DNA of 64,000 bases, taken from assembly GCA_016711105.1 (NCBI GenBank), contig JADJTO010000006.1:62001-126000 (forward strand). The letters are read 5' to 3'. This stretch comes from Micropruina sp. (GTDB lineage: Bacteria > Actinomycetota > Actinomycetes > Propionibacteriales > Propionibacteriaceae). Made by a program: the position numbers and the translations under genes. This document shows positions 17,343 to 26,800 of the stretch, piece by piece (position 1 is the first letter of the stretch; each line of letters begins with the position of its first letter). A model generated the notes under the pieces. It made no database searches, was not told the origin of the DNA, and was given only the letters and a program-made list of their open reading frames with translations.

Positions 17343-18962
17343 ATGAACCGCAGCTTCCCCCGCGGGGGTGCCGCCGGCTTGGCGCTGGCTCTGGCCCTGA
17401 CCGGCTGTCAGGCGGCGCCGGCGCCGACCAGCACGCCCTCCCCCAGCGCCGCTAGTAGTTGCCCTGAACTGGCCGTCCGGATCGTCGACGCGGTGCAGCG
17501 CTACGTGGACTCGTTCGCCGACGTGACCGCCTCAGGGGTGGGCGGGGCGGTCTCGGCCCGCCAGGCCGACTTCGGGGCTCAGACCAGCGCGCTCCGCCAG
17601 CGCGGTGAGGAGCTGGGGTGCCAGCCGTCCGCCCTGGCAGAGCTGATCCGGGCCGAGGTGCCGCGGTTGACCGGCGGCACCCCCGTGCAGGACGCGGTGG
17701 CGAACGGCTTCAAGGCCGATCCGCTCGGCGCCACCGACCCCACCGACCTGGCCCCCACCGACACGCTGGTCAGCACCGCCCAAGAACTGCTGACCGCGAT
17801 CAGCGCGGCCGGCAGCGGGTCCACCGTCCGGCTGGCCGCCGGGACCTACGCGCTGGGGGCACCGCTCGTCCTGCTCCGACCGATCACGCTGATCGGAGCC
17901 GGGAAGGGTGCGGACGGGGTGGCGCAGACCCTGATCACCTCCGCGGCCGGGGGCGCCACCCTGATCGCGGCCACCAGCGGCAATCTCACCCTGACCGACC
18001 TGGCGATCACACATGTGGGCAACAATCCGGCTTCGGTGCTGATCGTGGCCGGCGGCGGCTACCGGTTCGAGCGGCTGCGGGTGGCCGGCGGCGTGGCGTC
18101 CAAGGGTGCGGGTGGCTACGGGATCGTGCTCCGCCCGTCCTCGGGGCCGCTGACCCCGACGGGGGATGCGCGCGTTCTGACCGACGTCGTGGTGAGTGGG
18201 AACGACGGTGGCGGCATCGTGGTCGCCGGCAACGAGGCGCCAACGATCAGCCGAGCCCGGGTCACCGGAAAGGACGGCTGCGGGCTGTGCTGGGTGGAGG
18301 AGGCCGCGGGCGTGGTCCTCGACTCGCAGGTCACGGGCACCCGAGTCGGGCTACGGATCGACAACGCCGCTGCACCGAAGATCACCGGGATTCGGGTTCT
18401 CCACAGCGAAGTGGGCGCGGCTCTGACCGGCTCAGGGTCCCCCAGTATCGAGGAAAGCACCTTCTCCGGCAGCGCGATCGGGATCCAGGCCACCGGCTCG
18501 GGGGCTCCCCTCTTCACCGGCAACCAGGTGCTCGGCAGCCGCGAGATCGGGATCCGGCTCTCCGGCAGCTCCCGGACCACCCTCACCGACAACCGGGTCG
18601 CCGGCGCGACCAAGGTGGGCATCGCCACGCTCGCCAAAGCCTCCTCCCAGATCATCGCCGGCGAAGTCACCAGCACCGGCGACGTCGGGCTGATCTGGGG
18701 CGAGACCGCCACCGGGAGCGCCGAGGGCGCCATCGTTCGCGGGCCCAAGCTCGGTGTCCAACTGGCCTCGGCGGTCGAGGTCGACCTGAGCGACCTCGTG
18801 ATCGACCGATCCAGCGCCGCGGCGCTCCTGGCCGACGGCACCAGCAAAGGCACCATCAGCCGACTCACCTGCGGCAAGGGCGAGGGGGCCAACGTGGTGC
18901 TGGCCGGCAAGACGCGCGTCGAGCTTGTGGACAGCCCCAGTTGCACCAAGCGCCGCCCCTGA
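17343..18962 (+). CDS. Lipoprotein with right-handed parallel beta-helix repeats
   Basis: 539-residue surface lipoprotein. The lipobox LALTGC (Cys about residue 22) follows a hydrophobic signal, then a Pro/Thr/Ser linker and a helical domain (about 45-140). Residues about 150-530 form a parallel beta-helix: short repeats with Asn/Gly turns such as ITLIGAGKGADG, LTLTDLAITHVGNNPAS, VLTDVVVSGNDGGGIVVAGN, SIEESTFSGSAIGIQATGSG, GNQVLGSREIGIRLSGSS. Many such folds bind or cleave polysaccharides, but no catalytic residues can be named. It follows the serine protease and converges on the giant gene, the stops being only 17 bases apart. Confidence 0.82.
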   Translation: MNRSFPRGGAAGLALALALTGCQAAPAPTSTPSPSAASSCPELAVRIVDAVQRYVDSFADVTASGVGGAVSARQADFGAQTSALRQRGEELGCQPSALAELIRAEVPRLTGGTPVQDAVANGFKADPLGATDPTDLAPTDTLVSTAQELLTAISAAGSGSTVRLAAGTYALGAPLVLLRPITLIGAGKGADGVAQTLITSAAGGATLIAATSGNLTLTDLAITHVGNNPASVLIVAGGGYRFERLRVAGGVASKGAGGYGIVLRPSSGPLTPTGDARVLTDVVVSGNDGGGIVVAGNEAPTISRARVTGKDGCGLCWVEEAAGVVLDSQVTGTRVGLRIDNAAAPKITGIRVLHSEVGAALTGSGSPSIEESTFSGSAIGIQATGSGAPLFTGNQVLGSREIGIRLSGSSRTTLTDNRVAGATKVGIATLAKASSQIIAGEVTSTGDVGLIWGETATGSAEGAIVRGPKLGVQLASAVEVDLSDLVIDRSSAAALLADGTSKGTISRLTCGKGEGANVVLAGKTRVELVDSPSCTKRRP

Positions 18963-18979
18963 TCGGGGGCTCGGTAGGC

Positions 18980-20890
18980 CTACTGCTTGCGGCCGGGGCC
19001 CACCGGAAGGGCCGGATCGGTCTGAGTCGTCGTCCCCGAACTGTCGGACGTCCCGTCCGAGGGGAGCGGCTGGGAGGCCGTGGTCGTCGCTGTGCTGGTC
19101 GTCGCAGTGCTCGTTGTCGCAGTGTCAGTCGTCGCCGTGCTGGTTGTCGCAGTGTCAGTCGTCGCCGTGCTGGTCGTGGTCGCCGTGCTGGTTGTCGTCG
19201 TGCTGGTCGGGGCAGTGCTGGTCGTCGTGGGCGCCGAGGCCGTGCCGGTGGAGCCCGCCGAAGCGGTGCCTCCGGACGGACTGCTGGCGCTGGCTGACGT
19301 GGGCGCGCTGTAGCCGTCGGTTCTGATCCGCAGTTCGTCCACGCGCAGGGTGCCGGTGCGAGCCAGGAGACCGAAGCCACCATCGGCCAGCGCGCTGTTG
19401 AACGCGAACGAGCCGGCGAAGGCCCCGTTCACGGTGACGCTGACCGAAGCTCCCTTGATCGTGACCAGCAGGGTGTGGAAGCTGCCGGCAGCCAGGGTGC
19501 GAGCCACCGCGGCGTCAACGGTGACCACCCCGCGGCTGACGTGGCCGATCACCAGTCGCTGTCCGGTCAGGTCCAGCGCGGCGAACTTGTACTCGGTGGA
19601 GCTATAGGTATCGAACGCGATCCCGCCGAAGCCGCCGGTGGTCAGGCTGACCTTGCCGGTGAGTTCAAGGTAGGAGTTCGCCGAGAGGGTCGTGCCCAGG
19701 TCGGCCAGAGCCACCCCGGGAGTCGTCGACGAGGACGGAGTGCCGACCAACTGGCCGCCGCTGACGTTCCAACCGCCGGCCAGCGCATCGCTGACCACTC
19801 CGGCGGAGTTGGCGAACGTCTCGGTCTTGTCGAAGGTGACTGTCGGCGGCAGTACCTGAACGGCGATGTTGTCGAACGAGCCGCGGGCGTTGTCGGAGCC
19901 GACGCCGATGAAGCCCTTGTTCAACGCCACCAACTGGCCGTTGTAGAGGCGAGGGGTGACGCTGTCGGTGAAGGCGGCCTTGTTGTTGACCAGGACGGTC
20001 ACGGTCGTCCCGTTGACCGCCACCAGCATCGTGTACCAGGTGCTGTGCTTCACCCCGCCCGTGATCGCCGCCTGCACGTCGACCACCCAACCGGTGGCCG
20101 TCCGACGTCCCATCACGATCTTGTTCGTCGACGTATCCAGCCCGGCGAACTTGAAGTCGAAGGGGTCGAAGTAGTCGAAGATGACGAATGCGTTCGCCTT
20201 CCAGCCGGCGGTCGGCTTGTTCATGTAGACCTTGGCCGCGACCTCGAAGTAGATCGGCAGGTACTGGTCGATGTTGTAGACCGCCGCCGCGTCGCCACCG
20301 AGTGAGGCTGCGCCCACGCTGAGCGTCCCGCCGGTGACCTCGAACACCCCGGAGTCGGCGAAGAAGGCCTGGAAGCTCGCGTCGTTGAAGTCCGCGCTAC
20401 GCAGCACGTCCCGCTTGCCGCCGGGGATGTTGCCCGGCTGCGGATCCGAGGGGCCGCCGGTCTGGTCCTGCCACAGGCCGTGATCCTGCTGGATGATCAG
20501 ACCGAGCTCACCGTCGGGTTCGGCGTTGCGGGCCGGGTTGGTTCCGGTGTCTGCGCTGCGGGTCGGGTCGGCACCCTGACTGGCCGACAGTGCGTAGAGG
20601 AACTCGAACAACCACGGCGGCACCTGGCGGGAGACCGTGGCGATGCCGAAGGGGGCGAACGGCACGATGTAGGAGTTGAACTCCCCCACCAGTCGATCAG
20701 GCGATCGCCGCCGGTGTTGCCGATCAGAATGTCCAGCCCGGCGCCGCCGAAGACCCGATCCTGGTACAGCGGATGGGTGTCCGGGGTGTCGTTCGGTGAG
20801 GGCTGGATCTTGCGGCCCTTCTGGTCGCCGAAGGCGCCGCTGCCGGCGATCGTCATCACGTCGTCGGCGTTGCTCAGATCGTTGCCCCAC
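18980..20890 (-). CDS. Giant gene segment 12: two LamG-like domains and Thr-rich tail, true C-terminus
   Basis: True text starts at VGEFNSYIVPFAPFGIATVSR. An extracellular linker (IIQQDHGLWQDQTGGPSDPQ) leads into two similar concanavalin/LamG-like jelly-roll domains: LRSADFNDASFQAFFADSG to RGSFDNIAVQVLPP, and FDKTETFANSAGVVSD to GTLRVDELRIRTDGYSA. Both carry a FKFAGLD/FKFAALD strand and a VxVNxxxxF strand. The last 110 residues are Ser/Thr-rich (TATTDTATTS units), ending PALPVGPGRKQ at the TGA (18980). There is no LPxTG motif and no C-terminal membrane helix. Such domains usually bind carbohydrate or protein ligands. Confidence 0.8.
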   Translation of the reverse strand: MGQRSEQRRRRDDDRRQRRLRRPEGPQDPALTERHPGHPSAVPGSGLRRRRAGHSDRQHRRRSPDRLVGEFNSYIVPFAPFGIATVSRQVPPWLFEFLYALSASQGADPTRSADTGTNPARNAEPDGELGLIIQQDHGLWQDQTGGPSDPQPGNIPGGKRDVLRSADFNDASFQAFFADSGVFEVTGGTLSVGAASLGGDAAAVYNIDQYLPIYFEVAAKVYMNKPTAGWKANAFVIFDYFDPFDFKFAGLDTSTNKIVMGRRTATGWVVDVQAAITGGVKHSTWYTMLVAVNGTTVTVLVNNKAAFTDSVTPRLYNGQLVALNKGFIGVGSDNARGSFDNIAVQVLPPTVTFDKTETFANSAGVVSDALAGGWNVSGGQLVGTPSSSTTPGVALADLGTTLSANSYLELTGKVSLTTGGFGGIAFDTYSSTEYKFAALDLTGQRLVIGHVSRGVVTVDAAVARTLAAGSFHTLLVTIKGASVSVTVNGAFAGSFAFNSALADGGFGLLARTGTLRVDELRIRTDGYSAPTSASASSPSGGTASAGSTGTASAPTTTSTAPTSTTTTSTATTTSTATTDTATTSTATTDTATTSTATTSTATTTASQPLPSDGTSDSSGTTTQTDPALPVGPGRKQ

Positions 20891-23800
20891 CCGGCCCAGA
20901 TGGTGTCCTGGCCGGTGCCGCCGACCATCCAGTCGTTGCCGAGATCACCGAACAGCGCATCGGAGCCGTCGGACTGGCGATCAGCGAAGGTCAGACAGGT
21001 TCCGTTCGGGGCGTAGTCGACGCAGCCGTTCAGGGCCGGACCCTCATCGGAGTACAGGTTGAGGAACCACTGGAACCCGGTGCCGAGCTTGTTCACCGAG
21101 GCGTTGGCGTTGAGCAGGATCGTCCGCCGCGGGTCGTACTCGTCGTAGAGCGCGAACTCGCCCAGGCGGCGCACGATCGGACCCTGGTCGTGCCAGGCGT
21201 CGCTGTCCTCGCCGAAGTGGAGCAGGTCCCCGGGGTTGAACGGACGAGACCAGTCGGTGCGGTAAGCGTTGCCCAGTAGGGCGCCGGTGAGCCGGTCGTA
21301 GAGCTGGGTGTAGGCGTTCCAGATCGCCTCGCCACCGGCGATCGCGTCGTCACCGGCGCCGCCGTGCAGGAAGTCGCCGGCCACCCCACGGAGCAGCCCG
21401 GCCGGGTTCGGATCGTTCTTGGCCAGGCCGCCGATGGTCGTTGGGTAGTACTGCACCTGACCACCCAGGCCACCGAAGATCACGTCGTCGGAGTTGTTCG
21501 CGTCGAACAGCGGCTGATCGGCGCCGGAGACGTTCGGGGTCAGGTTGTACGGGGGGTCTGGATGTCACCGGGGGGGGCGATCCACTGGTTCAGGTAGTTA
21601 CCGCAGAGCACGGTCTTGTTCTCGGTGCAGGTTCCGGTGGGCAGGAACGGTGCCACCCCGAAGAGCGGCTCGCCGACGGTCGCGTTGTTGCGGCTGGTGA
21701 AGATCCGGCCGTCATCGCCCAGCACGCCGTCCTGGCCGGTGCCACCGGAGATCCAGTCGCTGCCCCAGCCGCCGATGATGTCGTCGTCGTCGGCGTCACC
21801 GTAGGCCACGTCCTGACCGCCACCGAGGTAGATGGTGTCGTCCCGGAGTTCGCCGTGGACCTCGTCGTTGCCGAAGATCTCCGACCAGCCGGACGAGTCG
21901 ACCCGGTTGCGTCCGCTCGGGTTGGCGATCGCGAAGAAGGCGCTGCAATCGGTCACCGTCTCGACGCCACCGGTGTGGCAGGTGCCGACCGGGCTCAGGT
22001 TGAATCGGTCGGGACGGAAGTCCGGACCACCGGGGGTGTAGTCGAGCAGGTGGACGCCACGGACGACGAGCTGCTGCGTGCCGTAGCCGTCGTCGTACAC
22101 GAAGGAGACGTAGCGGACCTCGTTGCCGGTGCAGCCGTCGCTGCCGCAGACGTCCAGGCCGTTGATGCCGACGATCCGGATGATCCGGCCGTTGTCGCCG
22201 ATCATGGTGTCCGCGTCGGCGGTGTGCCGGTTGGTCGGCAGCGCCACACCGGGGGCCACGCCGCCGTTGTCGTTGCGGCCCGAGTTCAGGCCCGATCCGC
22301 CGAACAGCAGGTCGGCGCCGTCCGGGGCGCAGGTCAGGGGTGTTCAAGCCGAAGAAGTCGGACGAGCCGCCAACGATGTCGTCCTGGCCGAGGTTGCCGA
22401 AGACAATGTCGTTGCCGCCGTTGCCCTCGATGTAGTCCTGACCATCAGCCGTGCCGTCGAAGGACGACACCTGGTCGAGGTCGCCGACCAGATCGCAGGT
22501 TCCGGCATGGGTCGGGCTGTCGCCGCCGGTGCTGGTGGCGACACAGCCGTCGGGGCTGCGCGAGGCGCCCACGTGGCTGATCGCGGCATGAGCGTCAACG
22601 ATCGATCCGTCGCCCTGGACGATGTCGTTGCCCAACTGGCCGAAGATCATGTCGTGCCCCGCGCCGCCGGCGAGGTAGTCGTTGCCGAAGGTGCCGACGC
22701 CGGCCAGCCCGTCCTCCACCGCGAAGGTGTGCAGGCCGAGGAAGTCGAGGCTGTACTTGGACCACCACGGAGCGTCATCGGGGTCGCGGTACAGGCGGGC
22801 GACGCCGTCGACCAGCAACTGGCCCGAGGTGTCCGCCGTGCCGCCGGTGGCAGGCCTGTCGGAGCGGGAGTACAGGATGCCGCCGGACAGTGTCTGGAAC
22901 CTGAAGCTGGTGCCGTCGCTGCAGTAGATGCACGCGTTGTCGCCGAAGATCAGGTCGCCGCCGCCGAGTCCGTCGATCATGTCGTTGCCGGCGCCGCCGA
23001 TCAGCACGTCATCGAACTCGCTGCCGTAGATGATGTCGTCCCCACCCTGCTGGACGTTCACCGCGCAGATCTCCAGGATCGTGCCGATCTCGGTGGTCTG
23101 GATCTTCTGCAGCCGGATGTCGGGCAGGTTCGGGTCGACCACGTTCTGCAGCACCCGGCCGTAGTCACCGAAGATCACGTCGCGGTAGACACCGGCTGGG
23201 CCGCCCGGGACGGTCCCGGGGCCGTTGCCGTAGAGAGGGTGTCGCGGCCGGCGTCCAGCGTGTCGGCGACCTTGGCCGGGGAGGAGCCATGGCGAACTTG
23301 CCGTCGCCCAGGGCGTCGGGATCCAGGGTCGGCCACGGGCTGGAGTTGACGTTGGCCACGGTGAGGCCACGGTTCAGGATGTTCACGTTGAAGCCGGAGT
23401 CGCCGTAGATGTGGTCAACGCCGCGCTGGCCGATGATCGTGTCGTCCCCGGAGCCGCCGGCCAGGTGGTCGCCTGCCTGGCTGCCGATGATCAGGTCGTT
23501 GCCGGCGCCACCGTAGGCCGTGAAGCCGATGGTGGGCAGCAGGCAGGAGCTCACGGTGCAGGGGAAGGTGGCGAACAGGCCCGAGGCGTCGATCACGTCG
23601 TGGCCGGCGTAGTCGTAGGGATCGGCCAGACCGAAGACCCACTCGTCGTCCTCGTTCTCGTCGTCAGTCAGCGTGGTGAACGGGTCGAACGGCTTGGGGC
23701 CGAACTCGTAGCCGAAGGTGTCCCAGGGATGACCGGAGTACCAGATGCCGTCCTGCGAGGTGTCGCCGTAGACCACCAGCGGGCTGTTCGGGCCGCCGAC

Positions 23801-26800
23801 GACCGGAGCCGCACGGCACCGCGACGCCCTCGTTGAACGCCTTCCCGGTGCTGCAAACGCGGATGGTGTCGCCACCGATCCGGACGCCGACCGCCGGGTC
23901 GGTAGAGCTGCGGGTTTCGTCGTAGCCGGTCACCGTCAGGACGACGGGGGCGTTCTTCGTCCCGGTCAGGGTCGGGGTGAGCGCGGCGCCCTGGAGCACC
24001 ATCGTGCTCGCGGTGAGGCCGCTGATCGTCCAGGGACCGGCGATCCCGGAGAGCCAGACGACCATGCCGACCTTGAAGCCGTCGAGCAGGAACGATCCGC
24101 CGTCGTAGCGGGTCAGGGTGCTGGTCGGCAGGCCGAGCGGGGTGCTGAGCGAGGCCGCCTGGACGCTGATGTTCATGCTGGCCGTCGTGGTCACCTTGAG
24201 CGGCTCGGCGACGTGCAGCTCGGTGTCGCCGCTGGCCACCGCGCCGCCGGAGAGCAGCATGATCGCGCCGAGGCCACAGCTGGCGAAGCCGGTCTCGCCC
24301 GGAGGGGGCGGCGGGCAGGTGGCGTCGGCGAAGCCGAGGACGACCCGGGTGAAGGACTCGCCGGCGAGTTGAATCCGCTGGCCGATCCGGAAGCCGTCGT
24401 CGTACCAGGCCAGCCCGTCGGTGCGGGTCAGGGTGCCGTTCGCGCCGGAGACGCCGCCGGCCATCGGGCCGTCGATGGTCATCGGCGAGTTGCCGCCGCC
24501 GTGGACGACGGTGAGGCCACCGTGGGCGCCGGGAACGCTGACGACGAAGTTGCCGGCGGGCAACGGTGCGCCCTCAAGGGTCAGCACCAGCGCGGTGACG
24601 CCCACGACCCGCCAGTAACCCAGGGCGTCATGGCTGCCGAGCATGACCAGCTGCCCAACGACGAAGCCGTCGTTTATCCAGCTGCCCGTGGCGCGGGTCA
24701 CGGTGCCGCCGGTGCTGTCGCCTGCGGCCGTTCCGGTGCCGCTGACGTCGGGGTCGGTCGCGAGGAGCTGCTGGACGCCGCCGGGGACGCCGGCCAGCGG
24801 GGCGCCGCTGACGAACATGGTCAGGCCGTCGGTGGAGAAGCCGGTGATCGTCCGGACGCCAACGCCCGGGATGGTGATCTGCTGGCCGACCAGGAAGCCG
24901 AACTCCTGCCAGGTGACCGGCCCGGTCCGGATGATCCCGTTGCCGGCGTAGTCGAAGTCGCCGGTGGCGCTGACCGCCGGGGCCGGATCAAGGGTGCCTT
25001 GGATGTCGAGGGTGTCGTTGCCGATGCCCAGCAGCAGGTTGACCACCTCGAGGGTGCTCTGCCCGCCGTCGGTGACGAACTGGGTGCCGTCGAAGGCGAT
25101 CGCGCCGAAGCTGATCCCACCGGGGAAGCAGGCCGGCTCGCCGAACGGGTTGGCGTCGGCGAAGCACAGTTGCTTGGCCATGCCGAAGCCGGTCAGGGTG
25201 GTGGAGGTCATCACGCCGGAGCCGTCGGCCTGGCTGGAGTCGTTGAAGATGTTCAGCACGTCGATCCGGCGGGACTCTGGAGCCTGCGCGGCGATCGCGA
25301 ACAGCGGGCCGTCCAGTTCGCCCGGCAGCTTGACCCCGTTGCGCAGTGAGCGGTCGGCACCGGTGACCCCACCCTCGACGGCCAGCGGGCCACGCAGCCG
25401 GGACAGCAGGTGCTTGGAGTTCGGGAAGATCTTGGCCCCCTGGCGGACCAGCGGGAGCGCGAACAGCGGATCGGCCTTCAGCACGACGGTCTGCTGCAGG
25501 TACCAGGTGGTCGGGGTGAAGGTCGCGACCGCGGCCAGACGGTTCACGGTCACCGCGGTGGCGGTCAGCCACCAGGCCGGGGTGGCGCCTTCGGCGGTGA
25601 ACTGCAGCGTCTCGTCCTTGAGCGTGTTGGTGCCGCGGATCACGGCGATCTTGAGGTCGACGAACTGCAGCGGGTTGGCCACGTTGGTGACCCGGACCCG
25701 CTGGCCCTCGAGGAACCCGTCGCGCAGCCAGGACGAGTTGTCAGTCCGGGTGATCCGGCGCCCACCCAGGCCCGAGGGATCGGCGGGTTCGGGATCGGCG
25801 GCGGTGAGGACATTCCCGGTCCACAACCCCACCCGGGTCAGCCTGCTGATCATCACGTCGCTGCCGGCCAGCGCGGCCGGAACTCCGGCGGCGTCGAGGG
25901 TGATCACGGTGCCGGCCAGGTTGATCGCGGTGATGTAGCGGTCGTAGGCGGCCGCGTTGACGGCGATCCGGATGAACTGGCCGACCCGGAAGCCCTCCTC
26001 GAGGAAGGAGCCGAGGTCGTCACCGGCGGCGCGGGTGATCGTGGTGCCCGAGATCGTCGCCTTGCCCAGGAACAGCCGGCTCGGCACGTAGCCGCCGATG
26101 GTCGTCAGCACGACCGGCACGCCGTTGATCGAGACCACGTCGGTCAGGCCGTCGGTCAGAATCGCGACCACGACAGTGCCATCGGGGCGCTTGGTCAGCC
26201 TGATCGTGTAGGAGTCCTGGCTAGTCGGCAGGGTCGACTCGTCGATCCCGGTGGCCGGGTCGTCGTCGATGACGATCGTGCTGCCACCGGTTTCGATGGT
26301 GACCAGGTCGGGGGTCTCGTCGTCGATCACTTCCACGTCGAGCAGGCCGGTGCCGGAGCGCAGGTTCGGGATCCGGTAGGCCGAGGAGGTTCCGCAGCTG
26401 ATCGCGGAGAAGCAGGCGAAGCCGACCACCGCGACCTGGGGATCCTCGCGCCGGAAGTCGTCGCGCGCCTTGACCAGGAGGCGCACCGCGTCGTCCCAGT
26501 TGCCCAGCGCCCCGCCGGTGAAGGTGATCGTCTGCGCCACCGCGTCCCAGCGCGGATCGGCGGAGTAGAGGCTGATCGCTGCGGCGCTGTCCAGGTCGAG
26601 GTTCAGCTTCGCCACGATGGTGACCCCGGCCCCGGGATCCATGGCCAGCTGGACGAGCACCTCGTCGTTCAGGCCGGTGTAGGCGCCGCCGACCGCCGGG
26701 TCGTTCTTGCCCTCGATCACCAGGGTGCGGCCGTCCTCGACCGACGTGCCGGGCTCGACCTCGGTGACATAGACCCCGGGGTGTCGTTGTCCCTGAGCTG

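Larger units (their letters stand above)
20700..23530 (-). other. RTX (hemolysin-type Ca2+-binding) repeat block
   Basis: About 940 codons with at least fifteen GGxGxDxUx-type nonapeptides in irregular groups, for example GGAGNDLIIG, GGGDLIFGD, GGAGHDMIFG, GNGGNDIVFG and GGAGLDILIG. RTX motifs fold into beta-rolls on binding Ca2+ outside the cell. The groups are separated by non-RTX inserts of 30-120 residues with aromatic residues and cysteines. The block is spread over four reading frames because of indels. Confidence 0.85.
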
